Shown one piece after another: positions 1-8,569 of a stretch of DNA of 64,000 bases. The notes beneath the pieces are model-generated. The model saw only the letters and a program-made list of their open reading frames with translations, did no database searches and was not told the DNA's origin. Each line of letters starts with the position of its first letter. The first letter of the stretch is position 1. Source of the stretch: JAOTVV01 sp041602035 (GTDB lineage: Bacteria > Gemmatimonadota > Gemmatimonadetes > Gemmatimonadales > GWC2-71-9); contig JBFIHA010000016.1 in assembly GCA_041602035.1 (NCBI GenBank), forward strand, positions 4,425 through 68,424. The letters are read 5' to 3'. Both the position numbers and the translations under genes were made by a program.

Positions 1-171
1 GCCGCGAACGGCTGTCATGTATGGATCCCGCCCTTCGAATTCGTTGTCGCATGTGGTGATGGCCTCGGCCAAACACTTCGCGAGCTTGTCCTGCCGGGCG
101 TCGGCCGGTTGCGGGTTCGGCAGCATCGCCACCGCTCCGGCCACCAGCAGGCTGGTCATGAGAGCTTTCAT
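1..171 (-). CDS. Secreted small protein, 3' part cut by window edge
   Basis: The ATG at 171 follows a strong Shine-Dalgarno sequence (AAGGAGG, six bases upstream). The 57 visible residues start MKALMTSLLVAGAVAML, a Sec-type signal peptide with likely cleavage near PADA. The mature part has two cysteines about 12 residues apart (KCLAEA, TTCDNEF). The frame runs off the window edge, so length and family are unknown. The short Cys-bearing secreted start resembles many uncharacterised periplasmic proteins, and I do not recognise a family. Confidence 0.6.
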   Translation of the reverse strand, partial: MKALMTSLLVAGAVAMLPNPQPADARQDKLAKCLAEAITTCDNEFEGRDPYMTAVRG

Positions 172-330
172 CCGGTCCTCCTTCACGACAGGGCGTGAGG
201 TTGATGACCGGCCGGACAGCGTGAGACACGATATGGAGGAGACGACTCGATGGACGCGCCGGAATCGCGCGGCCGAGGGCGGAATGTTGCGGTCAGATGC
301 GGATCCGCCCGCAAGCGGATCGGTGGGTAG

Positions 331-1473
331 CTACTGGACCGGGGTCGGAGCTTCCTCTTCGACCATCACGACCTTGCGTTCGCCGGTCATCGACTCGACC
401 AACACGGCCTTCGGCGCCCGGGTCGGATCCTGGTCTCCGTAGACCTGACCGAACAAGATGTGGCGGGTGAGGACCATCACCGTGGCCAACGTGGGCACGG
501 CCACCACCAAGCCCAAGGGCCCCAACAGGGTGGCCATGGCCAGTACACTGGCGATCGTGAGCACGGGCGGCAGACTCACCCGCTCCTCGAAGATGAGCGG
601 AGCGACGACGTTTGCCTCGATCAAGTGGACGATCACACCCAGCCCGAGCACTGCGCTGGCATGGACCCAGCCACTGATGCTCAGCATCAGCAGGGCCGGA
701 AGGATGGTCGACACCGTCGACCCAAAGAACGGGACGATCGCCACGACGCCGGTGAAGACACCGAAGCCCAGCGCGTACGGCACCCGCAGGATCCAGAGGC
801 CAATGATGGTGAGGACGGCAAGTACCAGCATGGCGAACAACTGGGCCCAGATCCAGGTGCGGAGCGTGCCCCCGAGATCGGCCGCAACGGTCCGGGCCAG
901 CTGGCGGTAGTTGGGCGGCACCAGCGCCAGCATGCCGTCCCGGTAGAGAGACGGATTGCGGGCGATGTAGATGGCCATGGCCAAGACGGCCACCAGCTCC
1001 ACGGCCAGCTTGCCGCCGGCCTGTAGGTACCCGACCAGCGACCCGCGCACGAAGTTCATGGCGTCGTCGATGACCGTCTCGACCACGCCCCCACCCTGGG
1101 TCCCCAGGGCCGTGCCCTCCAACATCGGATAGCGTTCGGCGAGCCTGGCGATCACGGCCTCCAGGTCTTCCGCAAAGCGCGGAATGGAGCCGATCAGGTC
1201 CTGCGCCTGCGCAATCACGGGCGGAAGCACCAACGCGGTGATGCCGGCCATGGCGAGGAGGGTTCCGAACACCGCCACCGCCAGCGCCATCGCTCGCGGG
1301 AACGCCACTTGTCGCACGAGGAGATCGGTCAAGGCCGAGAGGTACACCCCGACGAGGGCCGCCATGAAGAGGAGAATGGCGACCTCCCGGATCCTGCCGA
1401 GGAGGAGGAGTAAAAGAGCGGCGACGAAGAGTACGATCAACGTCGCCGCCAGGTTTCGCTCCGTGAGGCGCAT
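331..1473 (-). CDS. AI-2E family transporter (PerM/YdiK-like permease)
   Basis: 380 residues, normal length for the family. Two hydrophobic segments open the protein (about residues 8-45), a third lies near 60-85, then an amphipathic stretch and a C-terminal block of four to five membrane segments (about 200-350), the usual AI-2E-transporter layout. The family is annotated for autoinducer export, but many members are ion or solute exporters with unknown substrate, so no substrate is claimed. The start overlaps the pspA stop by one base (TGATG), so it is translated as the last gene of the PspA block. This coupling suggests a membrane-stress context. Confidence 0.85.
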   Translation of the reverse strand: MRLTERNLAATLIVLFVAALLLLLLGRIREVAILLFMAALVGVYLSALTDLLVRQVAFPRAMALAVAVFGTLLAMAGITALVLPPVIAQAQDLIGSIPRFAEDLEAVIARLAERYPMLEGTALGTQGGGVVETVIDDAMNFVRGSLVGYLQAGGKLAVELVAVLAMAIYIARNPSLYRDGMLALVPPNYRQLARTVAADLGGTLRTWIWAQLFAMLVLAVLTIIGLWILRVPYALGFGVFTGVVAIVPFFGSTVSTILPALLMLSISGWVHASAVLGLGVIVHLIEANVVAPLIFEERVSLPPVLTIASVLAMATLLGPLGLVVAVPTLATVMVLTRHILFGQVYGDQDPTRAPKAVLVESMTGERKVVMVEEEAPTPVQ

Positions 1474-2249
1474 CAGTGACCCTGTGGCTCGTCGTCCTCA
1501 ACCACCTCCGCCTCCGCCTCCTGGATGTCGTCAGCGCCTCCAGGGAGCTGACGTACGTCTTCGCCTTCTCCCGGCGGCAGCATCCCCATCTTGCGCTTCA
1601 GCTCTAGCAATTGATTGTCGGCTGTGCCCTTGTACTCAAGCGCCTTGAACTGCTGCCCCAGCACGTCGCCTTCGAGCTCGCCAGCCAGCTCGGCGGCCGC
1701 GAGCGCCTGGCGCTCCATGTCTTCGATCTTCTCTTCCATGCGCCGGAAGCTCTCGAAGGCACTTTGGTCCGACATCGACGACATGGTCTCCTGAATTCGA
1801 CCCTGCGCCTCGGCCCGCCGCTGCCGTGCCACCAGCAGGTTCTTCTTGCGCTTGGCTTCCTCGATCTTGTCGTTGAGCTCCCGCAACGACGTCTTCAGGG
1901 TCTCCACGTCGGCCTTGTGACGCACCCAAGTCTCGTGCATTGCCTGCGCGTGCTGGAGGTGTTCATTGTGCCGAATGAGGGCCTGCTTGGCCAGGTCATC
2001 GCGGCCCTCCTGGACCGCTAGCATGGCGCGCCGCTCCCAGTCCTCCGACGCCTTCTTCTCCTTCTCGACCTGCGCCTGGAGCTTCTTCTCGTCCGCGATC
2101 GCCGTCGCCACTTCCTGCTTGGTCTTGGCCAGTTGCCCACGCATCTCAAGCAGTAGCTGATCGAGCACCTTCTCCGGGTTTTCCGCCTTGCCGATCAGCG
2201 CGTTGATCTGTGCCTTGATGACCGTCGCCAGACGCTGAAAGATGCCCAT
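1473..2249 (-). CDS. pspA: Phage shock protein A / IM30 family protein
   Basis: 258 residues from the ATG at 2249. An in-frame TTG two codons earlier is less likely, because family members start MGIF and AGGGGTGAG lies upstream. The protein is almost all charged helix, with long coiled-coil stretches at about 25-215, as in ESCRT-III-like PspA/Vipp1, which polymerises on damaged inner membrane. N-terminal MGIFQRLATVIKAQINALI would be the membrane-binding amphipathic helix. The C-terminus has an acidic tail rich in E and D. It is followed by the permease at one-base overlap and preceded by four small membrane coiled-coil genes that may play the PspB/PspC role. Confidence 0.93.
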   Translation of the reverse strand: MGIFQRLATVIKAQINALIGKAENPEKVLDQLLLEMRGQLAKTKQEVATAIADEKKLQAQVEKEKKASEDWERRAMLAVQEGRDDLAKQALIRHNEHLQHAQAMHETWVRHKADVETLKTSLRELNDKIEEAKRKKNLLVARQRRAEAQGRIQETMSSMSDQSAFESFRRMEEKIEDMERQALAAAELAGELEGDVLGQQFKALEYKGTADNQLLELKRKMGMLPPGEGEDVRQLPGGADDIQEAEAEVVEDDEPQGH

Positions 2250-2356
2250 GTCCAACTCACCCCTCTCTCGATGGCACGCCGGCGCGGCCCGCCCGCGCGC
2301 GTCCGTTCCAGCCGCAAATGTACCACGACGACCCCGCCATGTCCCGGCCGGGCCGG

Positions 2357-2653
2357 CTACGACTGCCGGTCCCCTTCCTCACCCGGCGGAAGCGACCGCT
2401 CCTCGCGATGTCGGGCCAGCATCCGTTCGGCAAAATCCACCTGCTCACGCAGCTCGGCCACTTCCTCACGCAAGCGCTCCACTTCCTCGAACATCGTAAG
2501 CTGCCCCTCCCGCAATCGAGCCATCTCGTCACCCGAGGCCGCGGCTCCGCGCTGCCGAATTCGATCCGCAATCGCCCGGCCCACCGGGGAGATCGAGATC
2601 AGAAACAGCGTGCCGCCGCCAAATAGGAAAGTGACCGCCAGAATGTCTTCCAT
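2357..2653 (-). CDS. Small membrane coiled-coil protein, paralogue 1 of 4
   Basis: 98 residues: one N-terminal membrane segment (about 5-25), a basic stretch, then a coiled coil ending in a conserved motif VDFAERMLARHRE near residue 70-82. Three more genes immediately upstream share this architecture and motif. The layout (TM plus short C-terminal coil, next to pspA) is like PspB of the phage-shock system, but I cannot show sequence homology to PspB. Function is inferred from position only: a membrane partner or sensor for PspA. Confidence 0.7.
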   Translation of the reverse strand: MEDILAVTFLFGGGTLFLISISPVGRAIADRIRQRGAAASGDEMARLREGQLTMFEEVERLREEVAELREQVDFAERMLARHREERSLPPGEEGDRQS

Positions 2654-2686
2654 GCCTCGGGCTCTCCCGATCGCTTTCGCCGCCGC

Positions 2687-3052
2687 CTAGCCGTCGCCGG
2701 GCTTGAGCCGCCCAGCCCGTTCCCGCTCCCTCGTGAGCAGCCGCTCGGCAAAGTCCAGCCGTTCTTCGACCTCGTTCAGTCTCAGCGACAGCTCCTCGAC
2801 TGCGCCCGCGTGGGCCTTCAAATGCTCTACCTCCGACCGCAATCCCTCCAGGTCGGCCTGCCCGGCCCCACCGCGCCGGCGCTCGAGGAGACGCGTGGCA
2901 ATCCGGTATATGCCCCAGAGGACGAACGCGCCCATCGCCATGCCGAGCAGCGGCACCACGATCTCATTGAAGATCATGACCGAGCCGATCTCGGGCGGGA
3001 GCGGAGGGATGCCTCCGGTCTGAGCCAGCACGGGGAGGGGCAAGCCGGCCAT
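2687..3052 (-). CDS. Small membrane coiled-coil protein, paralogue 2 of 4
   Basis: 121 residues, the longest of the four. The N-terminus looks like a weak signal or first hydrophobic stretch (LPLPVLAQ), followed by a membrane segment at about 28-52, a basic patch (RLLERRRGG), and a coiled coil. The shared motif is LDFAERLLTRERE near residue 98-110. The gene lies 11 bases downstream of paralogue 3 and 33 bases upstream of paralogue 1, in one probable operon. No catalytic residues or cysteines are seen. The role is unknown; association with PspA is inferred. Confidence 0.68.
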   Translation of the reverse strand: MAGLPLPVLAQTGGIPPLPPEIGSVMIFNEIVVPLLGMAMGAFVLWGIYRIATRLLERRRGGAGQADLEGLRSEVEHLKAHAGAVEELSLRLNEVEERLDFAERLLTRERERAGRLKPGDG

Positions 3053-3063
3053 CGGATCGGCCC

Positions 3064-3336
3064 TCAGTCGCGGCGCGGGAGCTGCCCCGCGTTGCGTTCC
3101 CGGGTCAGAACCCGCTCGGTGAAGTCGACGCGCTCCTCGAGATCCTGCATCCGACCCGAGAGTTCCTCCAACATGGCGACGCGCTCCTCGAGACGCGCCA
3201 CCGTGGGCTCCAGCGTGCCGCCGGCCGATCCGGCCTGCTCGTAGTGGCGATCCACCCAGTGACGGATCATTCGGGCAATGGTGACAACGATGACCACCCC
3301 CGTCGCCATCCCCGCAAACGGAATGAAGGGGTCCAT
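3064..3336 (-). CDS. Small membrane coiled-coil protein, paralogue 3 of 4
   Basis: 90 residues: one membrane segment at about 7-25, a basic loop (RMIRHWVDRHY), and a heptad-rich coil with two LEER blocks ending in VDFTERVLTRER near residue 70-81. This copy carries the most regular heptads. It sits 11 bases upstream of paralogue 2 and 35 bases downstream of paralogue 4 on the same strand. As for its neighbours, the best guess is a PspB-like membrane anchor for stress signalling, without direct proof. Confidence 0.68.
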   Translation of the reverse strand: MDPFIPFAGMATGVVIVVTIARMIRHWVDRHYEQAGSAGGTLEPTVARLEERVAMLEELSGRMQDLEERVDFTERVLTRERNAGQLPRRD

Positions 3337-3371
3337 GCGTCAGCCTCCGAGGGGGCTCCCGGGCGATCCGC

Positions 3372-3644
3372 TCATGCCGCTCCTGGCCCGAGGCGGTCCG
3401 TCTCTTTGTGGCGCGCCAGCATCCGCTCGGTGAAGTCGACCCGCTCCTCCAGCTCCCCCAGCCGGTAGCGCATCTCGTCCAACTCGGCTCGCAGGGCCTC
3501 GCTCTCGCCAGACGCGGGCAGGCCAGCGTGCTTGCCCGAGATCCGTTCGCCCAAGGCCTTGCCCAAGGGGCCGCGCAGAATCACGACGGCTCCGATCGTA
3601 AGGAACAGGGTGATCGGGACGAGGAACGGCGCCATCATGCCCAT
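3372..3644 (-). CDS. Small membrane coiled-coil protein, paralogue 4 of 4
   Basis: 90 residues and the first gene of the presumed psp-type operon. It has one membrane segment (about 5-26), a short linker (GERISGKHAG) and a coil that closes with VDFTERMLARHKE near residue 66-78. The 139-base gap upstream, before the uvrA stop, is where the operon promoter should lie; I could not pick a convincing -35/-10 pair or a sigma-54 site there. Confidence 0.68.
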   Translation of the reverse strand: MGMMAPFLVPITLFLTIGAVVILRGPLGKALGERISGKHAGLPASGESEALRAELDEMRYRLGELEERVDFTERMLARHKETDRLGPGAA

Positions 3645-3783
3645 GAGGGATCCCTGTCGGGCAAAAGTGCTGGGCTCGCGGCGGCCCCGATCTCGCTAGG
3701 ATAGGTCACGTCGAATCTCCTCCCGCTCCCCAGTACGGCCGATGTTTCAAAAAGTGTCACGGCTCGTGGAATTGTAAAGCCGA

Positions 3784-6624
3784 CTACGACTTCAGCACCG
3801 CCGCTAGGAAGCCGCCGGTGTACGACCCCTGTTGACGCGCGACGGCCTCCGGCGATCCTGCCGCCACCACGTCCCCGCCCGCGTCTCCTCCCTCCGGACC
3901 CAGATCGATCACCCAGTCAGCCGTCTTCACGACGTCCAGGTTGTGCTCGATCACGATCACCGTGTTGCCCTTGTCCACCAGTCGATGCAGGACGTCGAGC
4001 AACAGCCGCACGTCCTCGAAGTGGAGGCCGGTGGTGGGCTCGTCCAGGATGTACAGGGTTCGCCCCGTGTCGCGCTTGCTCAGTTCGGTGGCGAGCTTCA
4101 CCCGCTGGGCCTCCCCGCCCGAGAGTGTGGTCGCGCTCTGGCCCAGGTGGATGTACCCCAGTCCCACGTCATTCAGGACCTCAAGGCGCCCGCGAATGCG
4201 TGGCTGCTGCTCGAAGAACTCCAGCGCCTCGGCCACCGTCATGTCGAGCACGTCGGCGATGGACTTTCCCTTGTACCGGATATCCAGCGTCTCCCGGTTG
4301 TACCGCCGGCCCTTGCACACGTCGCAAGAAACATAGACGTCGGGCAGGAAGTGCATCTCGATCTTGACGAGGCCATCACCCTGACAGGACTCGCACCGCC
4401 CCCCCTTCACATTGAACGAGAACCGGCCCGGGCCGTATCCCCGAAGCTTCGATTCCGGGAGTTGGGAGAACAACTCGCGAATCGGGGTGAACAGGCCGGT
4501 GTAGGTGGCCGGGTTGGAACGCGGTGTGCGGCCGATCGGGCTCTGGTCGATGTCGAGCACCTTGTCCACCGCCTGGGCGCCTTCGAGACCATCGTGCTCA
4601 CCCGGGAGCGCCTTGGCACGATAGAACTGACGGGCGAGCGCCCGATACAGAATCTCGGTGACGAGTGTCGACTTGCCGGAGCCCGAGACGCCAGTCACGG
4701 CGATAAACAAGCCGAGAGGGAGCTCGACCGTGAGGTTCCGGAGGTTGTGCTGTCGCGCCCCCAGCACCCGCAGCACCCGATCAGGTTCCGGCTCGCGCCG
4801 GCGCGAGGGGATGGGAATCCGGAGTTCCCGTCGCAGGTACCGGCCAGTCAGCGACGTCACATGGGTCACGACATCGTCCACGGAGCCTTCCACCACCACT
4901 TGTCCACCCTCCCGACCGGCCCGGAGCCCCAAGTCGATGACGTGATCGGCCGACCGGATCGTCTCCTCATCGTGTTCGACCACGATCAGGGTGTTTCCCA
5001 GATCCCGCAGTCCAAACAGCGTGCCGAGCAGGCGCTGGTTGTCGCGCGGGTGCAATCCGATGGAGGGCTCGTCGAGCACGTACAGCACCCCCACCAGGCG
5101 ACTGCCGATCTGGGTCGCGAGGCGGATTCGCTGGGTCTCGCCGCCCGACAGCGTCGAAGCCCCCCGACCGAGGGTCAGGTAGCCCAGCCCCACATTGGTG
5201 AGGAATCGCAGGCGGTCAATCACTTCCTTCAAGATCGGACCCGCGATCTCCGCATCGACACCCTGGTTCCCGTCCGACCGCACCGGGAGCGCCTCGAAGA
5301 AGCCCAGGGCCTGGTCGACGGGCAGATCGACGACCGCGCCGATGCTCTGACCGCTCACGAGCACACTCAGACTCTCGGGCTTGAGACGGTGCCCGCTGCA
5401 CACCTCGCATGGCACGTCCGACATGAAGTCCGACAGCTGTTGGCGGACCGCGTCGGACGAGGTCTCGTGATAGCGGCGCGTCACGTTGAGCAGGATGCCT
5501 TCCCACTCGATCTCGTAGTCTCTCGCGCGACTGCGTGAGGTCTGGAAGCGGAACGTTCTGCCTGGCTCGCCATACAGCAGGGAGTAGCGGACCTGTTCCG
5601 GAATGTCGGCCCAAGGAGTTCCGAGGTCGAAACCCAACTCCGACGCGAGGGTGGGGAGCACCACGGTCCGGAGGTACCCCTTGGGCTCTCCCCACGGAAT
5701 CACCACGCCTTCGAGAATCGAGAGACTGGGGTCGGCGAGCACCAGCTCGGGGCTCACGACGCGCCGCTCCCCCAGCCCACCGCACGCCGTGCAGGCACCG
5801 TACGGTGAATTGAACGAGAACTGCCGAGGCTCGAGCTCGGCCAGGGAGTACCCGCAGGTAGGGCAGGCAAACCGCTCGGAAAACACGACCGCGTCGCTGC
5901 TCCGTCCGTGCCTCGCGACCTCCACCACACCATCCGCTGCTCGGAGCGCGGTCTCCAGTGAGTCGTGGAGACGTCGGCGATCCTCCTCGCGAACCGTCAG
6001 GCGGTCCACCACCAACGCGATGTCGTGGTTCACGCGCCGCTTGAGCTTGGGCGGCGCCGACAGGTCATAGACCTCCCCGTCAACGCGCACGCGAACGAAG
6101 CCCTGCCGCTTGGCGCTCTCGAACAGGTCCTTGAACTCGCCCTTCCGACCCCGTACCAGCGGCGCAACCACCTCGATTTTGGTGCCCGCAGGCCAGGAAA
6201 GCACGAGATCGGTGATCTGCGATGCGCTCTGCCGGGAGATCGCCGACCCGTCGTTGGGGCAGTGCGGTGTGCCCACCCGGGCCCACAGCAGGCGAAGGTA
6301 GTCGTAGATCTCGGTGACGGTCCCCACCGTCGACCGCGGGTTGTGACTCGGGGCCTTCTGCTCGATGGATATGGCCGGTGAGAGTCCCTCGATCGCGTCG
6401 ACGTCGGGCTTCTCCATCAGCCCAAGAAACTGCTTGGCGTATGCCGAAAGGGACTCGACGTATCGCCGCTGACCCTCGGCATAGATGGTATCGAAGGCGA
6501 GCGACGATTTGCCGGAGCCCGAGAGCCCGGTCACCACGGTCAGGCGGTTCCGTGGGATCTCGACGTCGATGTTCCGCAGGTTGTGGACCCGAGCACCGCG
6601 GACGACCAGATTCCGATTTCGCAT
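3784..6624 (-). CDS. uvrA: UvrABC system protein A (excinuclease ATPase)
   Basis: 946 residues, full length. UvrA is the damage-sensing ABC-type ATPase of nucleotide excision repair. Both ATPase halves are visible: Walker A GLSGSGKSS near residue 33 and GVSGSGKST in the second half, signatures LSGGETQRIRLA and LSGGEAQRVKLA, and Walker B VLDEPSIGLHP and ILDEPTTGLH. Zinc-binding cysteine pairs CPTC...CTAC and CESC...CDVC are present. The ATG at 6624 gives the family start RNLVVRGARVHNLRN. It is transcribed away from cutA and convergently with nothing, and appears to be an autonomous gene. Confidence 0.98.
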   Translation of the reverse strand: MRNRNLVVRGARVHNLRNIDVEIPRNRLTVVTGLSGSGKSSLAFDTIYAEGQRRYVESLSAYAKQFLGLMEKPDVDAIEGLSPAISIEQKAPSHNPRSTVGTVTEIYDYLRLLWARVGTPHCPNDGSAISRQSASQITDLVLSWPAGTKIEVVAPLVRGRKGEFKDLFESAKRQGFVRVRVDGEVYDLSAPPKLKRRVNHDIALVVDRLTVREEDRRRLHDSLETALRAADGVVEVARHGRSSDAVVFSERFACPTCGYSLAELEPRQFSFNSPYGACTACGGLGERRVVSPELVLADPSLSILEGVVIPWGEPKGYLRTVVLPTLASELGFDLGTPWADIPEQVRYSLLYGEPGRTFRFQTSRSRARDYEIEWEGILLNVTRRYHETSSDAVRQQLSDFMSDVPCEVCSGHRLKPESLSVLVSGQSIGAVVDLPVDQALGFFEALPVRSDGNQGVDAEIAGPILKEVIDRLRFLTNVGLGYLTLGRGASTLSGGETQRIRLATQIGSRLVGVLYVLDEPSIGLHPRDNQRLLGTLFGLRDLGNTLIVVEHDEETIRSADHVIDLGLRAGREGGQVVVEGSVDDVVTHVTSLTGRYLRRELRIPIPSRRREPEPDRVLRVLGARQHNLRNLTVELPLGLFIAVTGVSGSGKSTLVTEILYRALARQFYRAKALPGEHDGLEGAQAVDKVLDIDQSPIGRTPRSNPATYTGLFTPIRELFSQLPESKLRGYGPGRFSFNVKGGRCESCQGDGLVKIEMHFLPDVYVSCDVCKGRRYNRETLDIRYKGKSIADVLDMTVAEALEFFEQQPRIRGRLEVLNDVGLGYIHLGQSATTLSGGEAQRVKLATELSKRDTGRTLYILDEPTTGLHFEDVRLLLDVLHRLVDKGNTVIVIEHNLDVVKTADWVIDLGPEGGDAGGDVVAAGSPEAVARQQGSYTGGFLAAVLKS

Positions 6625-6750
6625 AGCCTTTGAACCTAGGCTCCACCGGGTTTCGCGGTCAACGGTCGCGGTCGCGGCTCCGGCTGCCTTGCGGGCCCCT
6701 TCCGCGAGGCGTAGCTTCTCGACCCCCGAGCAGCCATGAGGAGATGCGGC

Positions 6751-7104
6751 GTGGCCGCCACCGATCCGCGCGACGCGATCCTGGTCCTAACGACGCTCCC
6801 CACGCCGGCGGCGGCGCGCGCGTTCGTCCGCGATCTGGTCGACCGCCGCCTCGTCGCGTGCGGCACCGTCGTCGACGGGGTCACCTCGATCTATCGGTGG
6901 GAGGGACAGGTCGAGGAGACCGCCGAGGTCCAGGTGCTCCTCAAGACGAGCCGCAGCCAGTGGGAACCCCTGCGAGAGGCCATGACCGAGCTCCATCCGT
7001 ACGACGTGCCGGAAGTGCTGGGGCTCACTATCGCAAGCGGGCTCGAGGCATATCTTGATTGGGTGGGGAGCGAAACCACTGAATTGGAGGGCGGAGGGGC
7101 ATGA
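6751..7104 (+). CDS. cutA: Divalent cation tolerance protein CutA
   Basis: 117 residues from the GTG at 6751, chosen because AGGAGA lies seven bases upstream; an ATG at 6736 in the same frame lacks a ribosome site. The family features are clear: the N-terminal strand AILVLTTLPTP, the motif RRLVACGTVVDGVTSIYRWEG, and ELHPYDVPEVLGL before a short helix. CutA1 proteins are very stable trimers linked to copper/divalent metal tolerance, with unclear biochemical function. The stop overlaps the start of the TPR gene (ATGA), so it is the first gene of a five-gene coupled run. Confidence 0.9.
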   Translation: MAATDPRDAILVLTTLPTPAAARAFVRDLVDRRLVACGTVVDGVTSIYRWEGQVEETAEVQVLLKTSRSQWEPLREAMTELHPYDVPEVLGLTIASGLEAYLDWVGSETTELEGGGA

Positions 7105-8066
7105 GTCGTCACAGACGCCGCCGTCGGTCCCGCCGACGGGCTGCCGCCAAGGCGGCCGCGAGTCGCATGTTCTCGGAAGCGAGTTCCACTCCCGACCACA
7201 GCGCCCGATTGAGCCGCCACCCCATTCCGTTTGTCTTGGCGGTGGACAACCCCGACATACCCGATCCGACCGAGTCCGTGGCCAATCCGGCATCGAGCGA
7301 CACCGACGCGACCATCGCTCCTGAGGTCGAGGACCGCGAGGTGGCCACCGAGGTCCTGGAGGACCCGGACCCGCCGGTGCGCTGGACCCCCACTTCCACC
7401 CCTATCCCGTCGGCGTCAGACGCCGGACCTGCCCCGCTGGGCGAGCCCGAGTCGGACGACCTGCTCTATCGCGCCGCCCGCCAGGCGGAGCGGAACGGTG
7501 AGACCACGCGCGCCCTCGGCATCTACCGCGAGCTACTCGATCGGCACGAGGGCCATGTCGCCGCTCGCGCCAACCTGGCCTCACTCTTGGGGCGGATGGG
7601 TCAGGACGACGCAGCGTTACTGCAGTACGACACCTGCCTCTCACACGACCCCGGCAACACCGCGGTGCTGGTGTCTCGCGCCTCGTTCCTCGCCGGCCTG
7701 TCCCGGTATGCCGAGGCTGAGAGCGACCTGCACACCGTCCTCGGGTCCGATCCTGGGAACGTGGAGGCGCACTACCATCTCGGGCTCGTGCTCTCTCGCA
7801 AGGGGCGGTGGGCCGATGCCACCCCCTACCTGCGCCGGGCGATCGAGCTCGACTCCAGCCGGGCGTCCGCGTACTTCTACTTGGGAGAGGCGCTGAATCA
7901 CGTGGACGACCTCGATGGCGCGTTGCGGTGCTATCAGCGGGCGGCCGAGCTCAGCCCGAATGACTCGAGGGCCCTCTACGGCCTCGGCATCGTGCTGGAC
8001 CGCCTGAACCGCCCCGACGAGGCCGCGCAGCTGTACCGGCGCTCACGCGAGCTCTTGCGGAAGTGA
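7101..8066 (+). CDS. Tetratricopeptide-repeat protein
   Basis: 321 residues. The first 23 are strikingly basic (RRRRRSRRR), followed by a low-complexity acidic, proline-rich linker to about residue 110. The rest is about six TPR helices-turn-helix units (for example ALGIYRELLDRHEGHVAARANL and similar blocks at 34-residue spacing). TPR arrays mediate protein-protein contacts; no enzyme domain is visible. GGAGGGG precedes the ATG, and the gene overlaps both cutA (ATGA) and the macro-domain gene (GTGA). The basic tail could contact nucleic acid or membrane, which is a guess. Confidence 0.8.
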   Translation: MSRHRRRRRSRRRAAAKAAASRMFSEASSTPDHSARLSRHPIPFVLAVDNPDIPDPTESVANPASSDTDATIAPEVEDREVATEVLEDPDPPVRWTPTSTPIPSASDAGPAPLGEPESDDLLYRAARQAERNGETTRALGIYRELLDRHEGHVAARANLASLLGRMGQDDAALLQYDTCLSHDPGNTAVLVSRASFLAGLSRYAEAESDLHTVLGSDPGNVEAHYHLGLVLSRKGRWADATPYLRRAIELDSSRASAYFYLGEALNHVDDLDGALRCYQRAAELSPNDSRALYGLGIVLDRLNRPDEAAQLYRRSRELLRK

Positions 8067-8569
8067 TCCGCGTCGCGGTGGACGACCTCGCGTTCGTTGA
8101 GGCGGACGCGTTGGTCCGCCCGACCACCGCGACCCTCGAACCCCTTACTCCAGCGCTGCGCCGGATCGAGCAGATCGGCGGCCCGACGTTCGTCCAGCAG
8201 TTGGCAATGCCCATGCGGCTCTCGGTGGGGGCGGCCGTGGTGACATCGGGCGGAGAACTCGGGGCCGAATTCGTCATTCACGCGGTGATTGCAAGCGAGG
8301 TCGATCCCATCACCCCGAGTGGGGTGCGGCATGCGATCACCAGCGTACTGCAGCGCGCGGCCGACTGGGAGTTGAGCAGGCTCGCGACCCCCCTCCTGGG
8401 TACGGGACCCGGCAACCTGACGCTCGAGGATGCCGCCCGCATCCTCGTCGACACCCTCGTCACCGACATGCGGACCGCCACATACCCCAAGGAAGTGTGT
8501 ATAGTGGTGGACACCGACGAGGTCCGGGAAATCGTGGAAGCGTTCATTCGAGGTCGCACGCAGCTGTGA
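8063..8569 (+). CDS. Macro domain protein (ADP-ribose-binding type)
   Basis: 168 residues starting at a GTG that overlaps the TPR stop (GTGA). The core block GAAVVTSGGELGAEFVIHAV at about residues 53-72 matches the macro-domain signature in which a GA-V loop precedes the VIHAV strand, and LATPLLGTGPGNL matches the second ligand loop. Macro domains bind or hydrolyse ADP-ribose and its derivatives. The usual N-terminal IVNAAN segment is altered (ALVRPTTATLEP), so catalytic activity is doubtful and simple ligand binding is more likely. Confidence 0.75.
   Translation: MIRVAVDDLAFVEADALVRPTTATLEPLTPALRRIEQIGGPTFVQQLAMPMRLSVGAAVVTSGGELGAEFVIHAVIASEVDPITPSGVRHAITSVLQRAADWELSRLATPLLGTGPGNLTLEDAARILVDTLVTDMRTATYPKEVCIVVDTDEVREIVEAFIRGRTQL

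Noticed and set aside
3832..5538. Long plus-strand open frame opposite uvrA
   Set aside because: High-GC codon bias in uvrA leaves antisense frames open; the translation is rich in R, H and V with no family features.
8063..8569. Calling the macro-domain protein an active ADP-ribosyl hydrolase
   Set aside because: The usual asparagine-containing N-terminal loop is replaced by ALVRPTTATLEP, so activity cannot be claimed.
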